Positions 1-6,067 of a DNA stretch of 6,822 nucleotides are shown here, one piece after another. How positions within the stretch are numbered: the stretch's first letter is position 1; each line of letters starts with the position of its first letter. The position numbers were made by a program, and so were the translations under genes. Source of the stretch: Thiotrichales bacterium (lineage in GTDB: Bacteria > Pseudomonadota > Gammaproteobacteria > JAAZVR01); contig JAAZVR010000056.1 of NCBI GenBank assembly GCA_018623305.1, forward strand, positions 1 to 6,822, in the 5' to 3' direction. Under the pieces are notes generated by a model. It saw only the letters and a program-made list of their open reading frames with translations. It made no database searches and had not been told where the DNA came from.

Positions 1-1018
1 CGTTCGAAGCTTTTGGCAAGTTCAGTCGCAGGGTCATTAATTGACCCAGTCGAATCGACTGAATTGAATCTGCATCAATGTCATCAATAACAAAAACACC
101 TGTCTGACCTTTCGCACTGGCTGAACCCAAAATTCGCTTGAGTCTGAGCTTAAGAGGCTGACCATGCAAATCGGTGTACGCCCAAATCGTTTGTTGAGAG
201 CGCAACGCCTGAGCCAGTTCTGCGACTTGAGCATTGGGTAAAATCGCATGAAACTCCATGGATGAAACAGGTAAAACCTTTAATAAAGCTGCATTGGCTC
301 CCACTTGCTCACCTGATTTTGCCAAAGTTTCCACGACTAACGTTGGTTCTTGCGCTGTTTTGACACTGCGTTTTTTCATCAATTCACTTTGACGAACCGA
401 TTGCTGGATTTGTTGAATATTCGCTTTCAATGCCATTCGATCCGATTCCAACTGAGCCACCGTTTGCTCTCGTTGCAAAACTGACAAATTTTGACGTAAA
501 ACCGCCTCTTTGACCGACTCATACTCATCGTCTGAGACCAATTTTTTAGCGTGAAGTTTAGCTAACCGAGCCTCTTTTTGACTCTGAAAAGAAAGCAAAT
601 CTTTTTCTTTTTTCAATAACTTAAGAGAAATAGTGTAATTTTTTTCTAGCTTTGTTAAGTCTGCTTCTGCTTTGGCAAGATTGGCTTTTTGAGTCAACAA
701 GGCAATTTCAAAATCCGCCGCTTCCATACGAATAATTTCTTCGTTTTCAGATGCCCATTCACCGGATTGAACACCGACTTTTTCAATCACCCCGCTCATT
801 GGCGCTGACAAAACCTGTACCTTATCAGCCTGAACAGTGGCATACAAAGTTTGCATCGGAGCAAAGTCCCCCATCACCAATGGCTGAGTTTGGACAGACC
901 ATACGCGCTCTTCGGCTTGAACTTTTTGAGGTTCGGGTTTGGTGGCTTTCAGAGCCATAAATCCTGCAACACCGAGGCCTAAAATCGCCACAGCAATAAT
1001 TCGGTTTTTCCACTTCAC
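1..1018 (-). CDS. HlyD/RND-type efflux periplasmic adaptor subunit (3' end outside window)
   Basis: Periplasmic adaptor (membrane fusion protein) expected to link an inner-membrane pump to an outer-membrane channel. Reading the minus strand gives an uninterrupted frame of 339 codons that leaves the window without a stop. Residues about 6-23 form one hydrophobic membrane anchor or signal segment. A first lipoyl half-motif lies at about 67-99 (SAPMSGVIEKVGVQSG). A long Lys/Glu/Gln-rich coiled-coil hairpin covers about 103-215. The returning lipoyl half and the start of the beta-barrel follow (KSGEQVGANAALLKVLP, then FHAILP). The start is GTG at 1018, chosen because an AGGA Shine-Dalgarno sits at 1027-1030 with 8-nt spacing; the hydrophobic anchor begins right after it. 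The family normally has about 350-400 residues, so little is missing. Substrate and partner pump cannot be told from this piece. The family call is firm; the subtype is not. Confidence 0.85.
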   Translation of the reverse strand, partial: MKWKNRIIAVAILGLGVAGFMALKATKPEPQKVQAEERVWSVQTQPLVMGDFAPMQTLYATVQADKVQVLSAPMSGVIEKVGVQSGEWASENEEIIRMEAADFEIALLTQKANLAKAEADLTKLEKNYTISLKLLKKEKDLLSFQSQKEARLAKLHAKKLVSDDEYESVKEAVLRQNLSVLQREQTVAQLESDRMALKANIQQIQQSVRQSELMKKRSVKTAQEPTLVVETLAKSGEQVGANAALLKVLPVSSMEFHAILPNAQVAELAQALRSQQTIWAYTDLHGQPLKLRLKRILGSASAKGQTGVFVIDDIDADSIQSIRLGQLMTLRLNLPKASN

Positions 1019-1035
1019 GTTTGGGTTCCTATAAA
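1007..1035 (+). promoter_or_regulatory. Candidate promoter of the lipoprotein gene
   Basis: TTTCCA at 1007-1012 (4 of 6) and TATAAA at 1030-1035 (5 of 6) are separated by 17 bp, 30 bases before the lipoprotein start codon. The -35 lies inside the first codons of the divergent adaptor gene. Only consensus matching by eye supports it. Confidence 0.35.
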
Positions 1036-1059
1036 ATCTATACAAAACTATTACAGGTG

Positions 1060-1089
1060 ATTATATGAAAAACACAATTTTGTTGTTGA
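1060..1089 (-). promoter_or_regulatory. Candidate promoter of the adaptor gene
   Basis: On the minus strand a perfect TATAAT occurs at 1065-1060. TCAACA, a 4 of 6 match to the -35 consensus, lies 18 bp upstream at 1089-1084. It overlaps the start codon of the divergent lipoprotein gene. The -10 is good and the -35 is weak, so this is tentative. Confidence 0.35.
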
Positions 1090-1358
1090 GCCTTTTGGTC
1101 GGCTTTTCAGGACTGTACGGCTGTTCAGAAGAAGCTCAAAACAAGCTATCGCGCATCGGCATTACTTGGCTTGAAGGCGACTATAAGATTACCTTTGCGA
1201 ATGGTTCACACACGCAAAGCTGGTTGGTTAAGGACGGTAAAGTGACATCTGACCCAGAAAAAGGCTATTACTATTTTTGGGCAGTACAGGACAATGGCAA
1301 GAAGTATTACGTTCAAACGCCCATCACAAATAGTTACATCGAAGAGATTAAACCTTAA
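1065..1358 (+). CDS. Small predicted lipoprotein of unknown function
   Basis: A 97-residue protein that I do not recognise. Residues 1-19 are a typical short lipoprotein signal (Lys at 2, then a Leu-rich core), ending in a lipobox L17-Y18-G19-C20. Cleavage before Cys20 would leave a mature protein of 78 residues. Serine follows the cysteine, which in gammaproteobacteria favours transfer to the outer membrane. The mature part is rich in Tyr, Trp, Lys and Gly and looks like a compact beta-rich domain (GDYKITF, SWLVKDGKV, GYYYFWAV, KKYYVQTP); this fold reading is inference. AGGTGA at 1055-1060 provides the ribosome site for ATG 1065. It is divergent from the adaptor gene and convergent with the metal repressor, and its TAA stop overlaps the repressor stop. 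No link to metal uptake is shown by the sequence. Confidence 0.75.
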   Translation: MKNTILLLSLLVGFSGLYGCSEEAQNKLSRIGITWLEGDYKITFANGSHTQSWLVKDGKVTSDPEKGYYYFWAVQDNGKKYYVQTPITNSYIEEIKP

Positions 1359-2020
1359 ACCACCCAAATGGCTTGAGCGAAAGCGTTGTCCAAAGCAAAC
1401 ATTCGCTCAGGCGTTTTAATCAGCAGAGGCCCTTGAAACGGCGCTCTATCCTCGATAGTCAGGTGGGCATTCAATACCAAGCCCAAGCCTTCCAGATAAC
1501 GCAGTTCTTCCGGGCTTTTATCTTTGATGCGCGCGATTTCTAACAATTGCCCCACAGGCGCATCCGCCAGAGTAAAACGACGCTGCGGCTTAAACTCCCC
1601 TTTTAGGTTCGGAATTGGCGAGCCATGCGGGTCTTCATCGGGACAGCCTAGCACTTCCCACATTCGATTGACGACCTTGTCAGACACAGAATGCTCCAAC
1701 ACTTCAGCCTCATCATGCACTTCGTCCCAACTCATCTCGAGCTGTTCGACCAAAAACAATTCAATAATGCGGTGTCGACGTATCGTTTGAATCGCAATCT
1801 GATGGCCCTGTGTTGTGAGGTTCACACCTTTGTATGGCTTATGCTCTATGTAGCCCTGCTCTGCCAGTTTTTTAACCATTCCTGTCACAGAGGCCTGAGC
1901 GATTTGCAAACGCTCAGCAATTGCGGAGGTACTGACCGCATCATCGGATTTCTCTGCCAACTTATAGATTGCTTTGAGGTAATCCTGAAGCGCAATGGAT
2001 TCATTGATTTTTTCGGCCAT
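1355..2020 (-). CDS. mntR: Metal-dependent transcriptional repressor, MntR/DtxR family
   Basis: Cytoplasmic repressor that binds operator DNA when loaded with divalent metal. From ATG 2020 it has 221 residues in three parts: a winged helix at about 8-75 (recognition region near AQASVTGMVKKLAEQGY), a dimerisation and metal domain at about 76-140, and a FeoA/SH3-like C-terminal domain at about 148-221. Alignment by eye to DtxR and Bacillus subtilis MntR puts ligands at D13, E106, E109 and H110, with H83, E87 and H102 for the other site. Asp and Glu replace the Met10 and Cys102 of iron-type DtxR, which is the manganese-type pattern; K16 replaces MntR Glu11. A TTG two codons upstream (2026) is possible, but ATG is preferred; a weak AAAGA at 2035-2031 is the only ribosome-site candidate. 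It is divergent from the importer operon and probably autoregulated through the operator at 2076-2091. Mn versus Fe specificity is inference. Confidence 0.9.
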   Translation of the reverse strand: MAEKINESIALQDYLKAIYKLAEKSDDAVSTSAIAERLQIAQASVTGMVKKLAEQGYIEHKPYKGVNLTTQGHQIAIQTIRRHRIIELFLVEQLEMSWDEVHDEAEVLEHSVSDKVVNRMWEVLGCPDEDPHGSPIPNLKGEFKPQRRFTLADAPVGQLLEIARIKDKSPEELRYLEGLGLVLNAHLTIEDRAPFQGPLLIKTPERMFALDNAFAQAIWVV

Positions 2021-2032
2021 GGGCAAAACATC

Positions 2033-2060
2033 TTTACATGATTTTAGGAGTGAATATAAT
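2033..2060 (+). promoter_or_regulatory. Importer operon promoter
   Basis: TTTACA at 2033-2038 (5 of 6) and a perfect TATAAT at 2055-2060, 16 bp apart, predict a transcript starting near 2067 with a leader of about 50 nt. The operator then lies at about +10 to +25, where a bound repressor would block promoter clearance. The leader is too short for a known Mn riboswitch of the yybP-ykoY type. Confidence 0.7.
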
Positions 2061-2084
2061 ACTCATAAGAATTAAATTAGGCAA
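2056..2084 (-). promoter_or_regulatory. Repressor gene promoter (minus strand)
   Basis: Read on the minus strand, TTGCCT at 2084-2079 and TATTAT at 2061-2056 are 17 bp apart, giving a start near 2049 and a leader of about 29 nt before ATG 2020. The -35 lies inside the palindromic operator, so bound repressor should block polymerase: negative autoregulation. The -10 occupies almost the same bases as the -10 of the importer promoter on the other strand. Confidence 0.6.
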
Positions 2085-2091
2085 ACCTAAT
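2076..2091. promoter_or_regulatory. Palindromic metal-repressor operator
   Basis: ATTAGG-CAAA-CCTAAT is a perfect 6-bp inverted repeat around a 4-bp centre. The TTAGG/CCTAA arms are the same as the outer arms of the classical DtxR box, though the spacing is shorter (4 rather than 9 bases). It lies between the repressor gene and the importer operon, covering the -35 of the first and the initial transcribed region of the second. Binding by the adjacent repressor is inferred from position and arm sequence. Confidence 0.7.
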
Positions 2092-2116
2092 CTTTTTATT
2101 TTAAAAAGGAAAAAGA

Positions 2117-3004
2117 ATGTTAAGCACAGTCAAAAAATGGCTTCTACTTACGCTATTGCTTGCGCCCAGCGCTTTTGCTCAAGTCAATGTCGTCACCACC
2201 ACTGGTATTATTGGCGACACCGTTGCGCAAATTGGCGGCGATAAAGTCAAGGTCACAGCGCTGATGGGTTCAGGGGTTGACCCACATTTATATAAAGCCA
2301 CACAAGGTGATATTGGGCGCTTAATGAAAGCCGATGTGATTTTCTACAATGGCCTGCATTTAGAGGGCAAAATGCAAGACATCCTTGAAAAGCTTGCTCG
2401 CCGTAAAGCTGTGCGTGTTGTCTCTCGCGATATTGCTGAAAGCCATTTGCTCTCTCATCAAGGCGTTCACGACCCGCACATTTGGTTTGACCTTGAGCTA
2501 TGGATGCAAGCCGCTCGCACGATTCATCAAGATTTAGTGGCGCTCCACCCTGAATACAAAACAGATTTTGATGCCAACGCTAAGGCCTACCTTACGCGCT
2601 TAGAAACGTTGCACCAGTGGGTCAAAACCGAAATCGCTACGATTCCGAAACAACAACGTCTGTTAATCACCGCACACGATGCCTTTGGGTATTTTGGCAA
2701 GGCCTACGATATTGAGGTTTCAGGCCTACAAGGCATTTCAACCGCCAGCGAATTCGGGCTTCATGATTTAACTCAAATCAGTAAGCTATTAGTTGAACGC
2801 GGAGTAAAAGCCGTCTTTGTGGAGTCTTCAGTCCCTAAAAAGTTCATTCGCTCCCTGCAACAAGGCGTTTCTAATCAAGGCCATCAAGTGGCAATTGGCG
2901 GTGAACTCTTCTCCGATGCGCTCGGCAAATCGGGCACACCTGAGGGCACCTACATCGGCATGGTCGAACACAACGTCAACACCATTGTAAAGGCACTTAA
3001 ATAA
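2117..3004 (+). CDS. troA: Periplasmic metal-binding protein of a Mn/Fe/Zn ABC importer, TroA type
   Basis: Cluster A-I (family 9) solute-binding protein that captures a divalent metal in the periplasm and passes it to the permeases. It has 295 residues, normal for the family. Residues 1-21 are a secretory signal ending AFA, with cleavage before Q22 and no lipobox, so it is soluble. Expected ligands, aligned by eye to Treponema TroA (H68, H133, H199, D279), are H57 in DPHLYK, H121 in DPHIWFD, H187 in AHDAFGYF and D267 in LFSDALG. The segment GLQGISTASE and the tail GTYIGMVEHNVNTIV are also TroA-like. The long His/Asp-rich loop of ZnuA zinc proteins is missing; only a short stretch around 110-121 has three spaced histidines. 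AAGGA at 2106-2110, 6 nt before ATG 2117, sets the start. The stop overlaps the next start by one base (TAATG). Other names in use are mntA, sitA, ytgA. Confidence 0.92.
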   Translation: MLSTVKKWLLLTLLLAPSAFAQVNVVTTTGIIGDTVAQIGGDKVKVTALMGSGVDPHLYKATQGDIGRLMKADVIFYNGLHLEGKMQDILEKLARRKAVRVVSRDIAESHLLSHQGVHDPHIWFDLELWMQAARTIHQDLVALHPEYKTDFDANAKAYLTRLETLHQWVKTEIATIPKQQRLLITAHDAFGYFGKAYDIEVSGLQGISTASEFGLHDLTQISKLLVERGVKAVFVESSVPKKFIRSLQQGVSNQGHQVAIGGELFSDALGKSGTPEGTYIGMVEHNVNTIVKALK

Positions 3005-3777
3005 TGCATTCTCCAGTCATCGAAGTTCATGATCTCAATATTCACTACCATAGCAAGCCCGTTTTGGTGGACGTGGACTTTCAAATTCCTGAAGGTAAAA
3101 CCGTCGGGATTATCGGCCCTAACGGTGCGGGAAAATCGACATTAATGAAGGGTATGCTGGATTTAATTCCAACAACCACAGGCTATACGCAGTTTTTCGG
3201 CGATACACTGGCGAAAAAACGCCAAGCCATCGCCTATGTGCCGCAACGGGGCGAAGTAGACTGGGATTTCCCAATCAATGTTTATGATGCGGTGATGATG
3301 GGACGATTTGGTCATCTGCCTTTATTTAAACGCCCTACTTCAGAAGACCATGCAATCGTTCAAAAAGCCATTAAGCAAGTCAATTTAGAAAAATTTGTTG
3401 ATCGTCAGATTTCTCAGCTCTCGGGCGGACAGCAACAACGTGTCTTTTTGGCGCGCGCCCTTGCCCAACAAGCCAGCGTGTATTTAATGGACGAGCCTTT
3501 TGTCGGTGTTGATGTGGCAACTGAAAAAGCCATTATTGAACTGTTCAAAGAACTGAAAGCTCAAGGCAAAACCATTATTGTGGTGCATCACGATTTAAAT
3601 ACCGTCTCCGATTATTTTGATTGGTTGTTGATGCTCAATGTGCGCTTGGTGGCAGAAGGCCCGACCGAATCGGTCTTTACTCGTGACAACCTGCAAAAAA
3701 CCTACGGTGGCCGGTTGGCACTACTGACAGAGGTCACAGAAAAAGTCTCGCGTGCCAATATTGAGGAAGACGAATGA
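3004..3777 (+). CDS. troB: ATP-binding subunit of the metal ABC importer
   Basis: Cytoplasmic ATPase that powers metal import through the two permeases. All nucleotide-binding motifs are present in 257 residues: Walker A at 38-46 (GPNGAGKST), Q-loop Gln81 in YVPQRGEVDWDFP, ABC signature at 139-143 (LSGGQ), Walker B at 159-164 ending in catalytic Glu164, and the switch histidine His196 in VVHHD. The YVPQRGEVDWDFPINVYD and VMMGRFG segments are typical of the Mn/Zn/Fe branch. Start ATG 3004 overlaps the previous stop by one base; AAAGG at 2989-2993 serves it. Its own end overlaps permease 1 by four bases (ATGA), with GAGGA at 3763-3767 before that start. The C terminus is acidic (NIEEDE). Nothing essential is missing. 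Synonyms: mntB, sitB, ytgB. Confidence 0.93.
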   Translation: MHSPVIEVHDLNIHYHSKPVLVDVDFQIPEGKTVGIIGPNGAGKSTLMKGMLDLIPTTTGYTQFFGDTLAKKRQAIAYVPQRGEVDWDFPINVYDAVMMGRFGHLPLFKRPTSEDHAIVQKAIKQVNLEKFVDRQISQLSGGQQQRVFLARALAQQASVYLMDEPFVGVDVATEKAIIELFKELKAQGKTIIVVHHDLNTVSDYFDWLLMLNVRLVAEGPTESVFTRDNLQKTYGGRLALLTEVTEKVSRANIEEDE

Positions 3778-5093
3778 GCAGTTTAGACCCAACGCTCAGC
3801 GAATTATTTCTGGCTTTTTGGCGACTCGACAACCCCAATGTCGTTTGGGTTCTGCTCGGCTCCGTTCTTTTGGGCGCCTCTGCCAGTGTTATTGGTAGCT
3901 TTACATTCTTGCGCCGCCGCGCGTTGATGGGCGATGCTTTAGCCCATGCCGCCTTGCCTGGCGTAATGAGTGCGTTTTTATTGTTCCAAACTCGCGACCC
4001 ATTCGTCATGTTGCTGGGCGCGGTGACATCCAGCTTCTTAGGCTATTATTTAATTGAATATTTAACGCAACACACCAAAATCCGTCAGGACTCAGCGCTT
4101 GCCATCGTGTTGTCGTTCTTTTTTGCGCTGGGAATTTTCCAACTCTCGCTCATTCAGCAAATGGAGATTGAAGGCAAAAGCGGTCTGGATAAGATTCTGT
4201 TCGGCCAATCCGCCGCAATGATGCCTGAAGATATCCAAGTCTTGGCGATTTCCGCTGTGTTTATTTTGGTGTTAGTTTATTTAAGTTTCTATAAATTCCG
4301 TTTAATCACTTTAGATCGACAATACGCTCAAACACTGGGTGTCAACGTGAAGGCCTACGATTTAGTACTGGCTTTAGCGATTGTATTGTCCGTTGTTATA
4401 GGCCTGCAAATGGTGGGTGTTGTGTTAATGGCTGCGGTTTTACTCATCCCAGTTTCCGCTGCACGCTATTGGAGTCATGATTTACGCAAAATTCTTTTCT
4501 TGTGTGCAATTTTTGGCGCTTTAGCAGGTATTTTAAGTACCAATATCTCGTATATGGCACCCAAAATGCCCACAGGCCCTTGGATGGTGACGGTTTTAGC
4601 CGGCATTTTCTTGGTTTCATTAGTCTTTGCACCGGCTCGAGGCCTATTGCCTCGTTATTTGATGCACCGCGCACAAGCACAGCGTGTAAACGATGAAAAT
4701 GTGATTCGTTCTTTATATGTTTTAGGTGAGCGAAAAAATGACCCTAAGGCCTTATTCGAACCCTCATCAATTTTAACGGTGCGAAATATGTCCAAAGAGG
4801 CCTTATTTAAATCCTTCAAACGACTCATAAAAGCCAATGATGTGGAGAACCGAGGCGGAACCTATCGCCTCACTCCGAATGGCTATGAAAAAGGGGCTAA
4901 ACTCACTCGTCACCACCGACTGTGGGAGATGTATTTGACCGAAAAAGTGAATATCGCGCCCGACCATGTTCACCGCGATGCTGAAAAAGTGGAACACATT
5001 ATGACCGATGAAATGGGCGAACGCCTAGCTGAAGAGCTAGGCAATCCACTCACCGACCCTCATGGTAAGAACATTCCAGGAGGACAACACTGA
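3774..5093 (+). CDS. troC: Metal ABC importer permease 1 fused to a C-terminal DtxR-like module
   Basis: Inner-membrane permease of the ABC-3 family (about 1-300) followed by about 135 soluble residues. The permease part has some 8-9 hydrophobic segments and the family motifs MGDALAHAALPGV (52-64) and MVGVVLMAAVLLIP (213-226). Plain TroC/MntC permeases are about 270-300 residues, so 439 is long. Residues 305-439 resemble the DNA-binding and dimerisation domains of DtxR repressors: a winged-helix-like stretch (about 305-372), then RHHRLWEMYL, HVHRDAEKVEH and a DPHGKNIP ending also found in the neighbouring repressor (DPHGSPIP). Equivalent ligands are H381, E385, H400, E404, E407 and H408; N309 stands where the free repressor has Asp. 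The FeoA-like third domain is absent. The arrangement matches Chlamydia YtgCR, at the same place in the operon. The frame is continuous with no sign of a sequencing fusion. What the module does here is inference. Confidence 0.92.
   Translation: MSSLDPTLSELFLAFWRLDNPNVVWVLLGSVLLGASASVIGSFTFLRRRALMGDALAHAALPGVMSAFLLFQTRDPFVMLLGAVTSSFLGYYLIEYLTQHTKIRQDSALAIVLSFFFALGIFQLSLIQQMEIEGKSGLDKILFGQSAAMMPEDIQVLAISAVFILVLVYLSFYKFRLITLDRQYAQTLGVNVKAYDLVLALAIVLSVVIGLQMVGVVLMAAVLLIPVSAARYWSHDLRKILFLCAIFGALAGILSTNISYMAPKMPTGPWMVTVLAGIFLVSLVFAPARGLLPRYLMHRAQAQRVNDENVIRSLYVLGERKNDPKALFEPSSILTVRNMSKEALFKSFKRLIKANDVENRGGTYRLTPNGYEKGAKLTRHHRLWEMYLTEKVNIAPDHVHRDAEKVEHIMTDEMGERLAEELGNPLTDPHGKNIPGGQH
4686..5090 (+). 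other. DtxR-like sensor module fused to permease 1
   Basis: This segment codes for residues 305-439. Secondary structure and motif order follow the adjacent free repressor: DENVIRSLYVLGER corresponds to its LQDYLKAIYKLAEK; NMSKEALFKSFKRLIKAND to its recognition helix region; TYRLTPNGYEKG to its wing (NLTTQGHQ); then the metal domain. Lysines and arginines at 341, 346, 349, 350 and 353 leave DNA contact possible. The protein stops eight residues after the DPHG motif (427-431 region), exactly where the free repressor goes on into its C-terminal domain. I see no convincing internal ribosome site that would make it as a separate protein; release by proteolysis remains possible. Confidence 0.8.
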
Positions 5094-5962
5094 TGATGGC
5101 TCATGAACTTTGGATTTTGGCCATTGCCGCTTTAACCAGCATTTCTTGTGCAATTGTCGGCGTTTTATTAGTGCTTCGTCGAATGGCGATGCTGGGCGAT
5201 GCCATCAGTCACTCGGTATTACTGGGGTTAGTGGTCGCGTTTCTTTTGACCGAAAGCCGTTCAATTACGATTATGTTGGCAGGTGCTGCACTGACAGGGC
5301 TCGCTACAGCTTGGTTGACGCAAGTTTTAAACCAATACGGAAAACTGCAAGAAGACGCCAGTATGGGCATTATCTTCACCCTCTTCTTCGCGGTCGCAGT
5401 TATTTTGATTTCGCTTTACACAGGTCAGGTGGATTTGGATCAAGAGTGTGTTTTGTACGGTGAGATTGCTTTTGCACCTTTTGATACGATCATCATGGGC
5501 GATAGCGACATCGGGCCTCGAACCTTCTGGGTTTTAGCGATTGTCACTCTGCTGAATTTGATGTTCCTTTGGATAGGCTATTATCGTTTAAAGGCCATGA
5601 CTTTTAATGCCAGCTTTGCTGCATCGATTGGGATTCAAGTCGGGCTATGGAATTACGCGTTAATGGCTTTAGTCGCAACAACGACCGCTGCGTCCTTTGA
5701 GGCGGTTGGCGTTATTCTGGTAGTTGCTTTAATCGTCATCCCTGCCAACACGGCGTTTTTATTGGCTCGCTCATTACACGGTATGCTGATCTATGCGATT
5801 GGATTTGGCGTCTTGTCGTCCATTACAGGCTATTATTTAGCGCGTTATTTCGATGCGTCTATCTCTGCATCAGTAGCGGTTATGGCCGGTGTATTCCTTG
5901 CGCTCGTCTTAGTTGCGAAAAAAGCGAAAATTCGTGTTGACAGGAAGACAGTCACCTCATAG
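5093..5962 (+). CDS. troD: Metal ABC importer permease 2
   Basis: Second ABC-3 family inner-membrane permease, pairing with permease 1 to form the metal channel. It has 289 residues, about 8 hydrophobic segments, and the family motifs LGDAISHSVLLG (34-45) and FEAVGVILVVALIVIP (202-217). The segment ECVLYGEIAFAPFD (118-131) is common in TroD/MntD-type subunits. Unlike permease 1 it has only a short basic tail (KKAKIRVDRK) and no extra domain. ATG 5093 overlaps the previous stop by one base (TGATG) and has a very strong AGGAGG at 5078-5083 with 9-nt spacing; ATG 5096 is the alternative, with poorer spacing. Its last codons and stop also form the tRNA promoter. No terminator is visible after it, so operon transcripts may run into the tRNAs. 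Synonyms: mntD, sitD, ytgD. Confidence 0.93.
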   Translation: MMAHELWILAIAALTSISCAIVGVLLVLRRMAMLGDAISHSVLLGLVVAFLLTESRSITIMLAGAALTGLATAWLTQVLNQYGKLQEDASMGIIFTLFFAVAVILISLYTGQVDLDQECVLYGEIAFAPFDTIIMGDSDIGPRTFWVLAIVTLLNLMFLWIGYYRLKAMTFNASFAASIGIQVGLWNYALMALVATTTAASFEAVGVILVVALIVIPANTAFLLARSLHGMLIYAIGFGVLSSITGYYLARYFDASISASVAVMAGVFLALVLVAKKAKIRVDRKTVTS

Positions 5963-5965
5963 AAT
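5937..5965 (+). promoter_or_regulatory. Strong promoter of the tRNA cluster, inside the end of permease 2
   Basis: A perfect TTGACA (5937-5942) and TAGAAT (5960-5965, 5 of 6) are spaced by 17 bp, with A-tracts at 5918-5923 and 5927-5930 upstream that resemble an UP element. A G+C-rich discriminator (ACCGCG, 5966-5971) follows, as in stringently controlled stable-RNA promoters. Transcription should start near 5972, about 15 nt before the first tRNA. The permease 2 stop codon TAG is the first half of the -10. Confidence 0.75.
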
Positions 5966-5986
5966 ACCGCGTGTCTTAGGACGAAT

Positions 5987-6063
5987 CGGAATGTAGCGCA
6001 GCTTGGTAGCGCAACTGGTTTGGGACCAGTGGGTCGGGGGTTCGAATCCCTCCATTCCGACCA
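5987..6063 (+). tRNA. tRNA-Pro(UGG), copy 1
   Basis: A 77-nt cloverleaf with encoded CCA. The acceptor CGGAATG (5987-5993) pairs with CATTCCG (6053-6059), the discriminator is A6060, the anticodon stem is ACTGG/CCAGT and the anticodon TGG is at 6021-6023. The D-arm, anticodon arm and variable region are nearly the same as E. coli proM. It is read from the promoter at 5937. Confidence 0.97.
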
Positions 6064-6067
6064 CGAT

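Noticed and set aside
751..1013. Short open frames on both strands (751-960 plus, 825-1013 minus)
   Set aside because: They lie in other frames of the adaptor gene, whose frame is continuous from 1018 to the left edge and has clear family motifs.
2021..2026. TTG at 2026 as the repressor start
   Set aside because: It adds only two residues; ATG at 2020 is in frame and is the commoner start codon. The ribosome site does not decide it strongly.
1524..2041. Plus-strand open frames opposite the repressor gene
   Set aside because: Their sequences look like complements of the repressor, have no family features and no good ribosome sites.
2067..2116. Mn riboswitch (yybP-ykoY) in the importer leader
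   Set aside because: The leader is only about 50 nt, A+T-rich and occupied by the operator; it lacks the expected stems.
4662..4800. Separate internal translation start for the DtxR-like module
   Set aside because: In-frame ATG codons such as Met297 and Met339 have no Shine-Dalgarno at useful spacing, so I treat the module as part of the permease protein.
4686..5093. Fusion as a frameshift or assembly artefact
   Set aside because: The frame is continuous, the fused sequence is distinct from the nearby repressor, and ribosome site AGGAGG for the next gene lies properly at its end.
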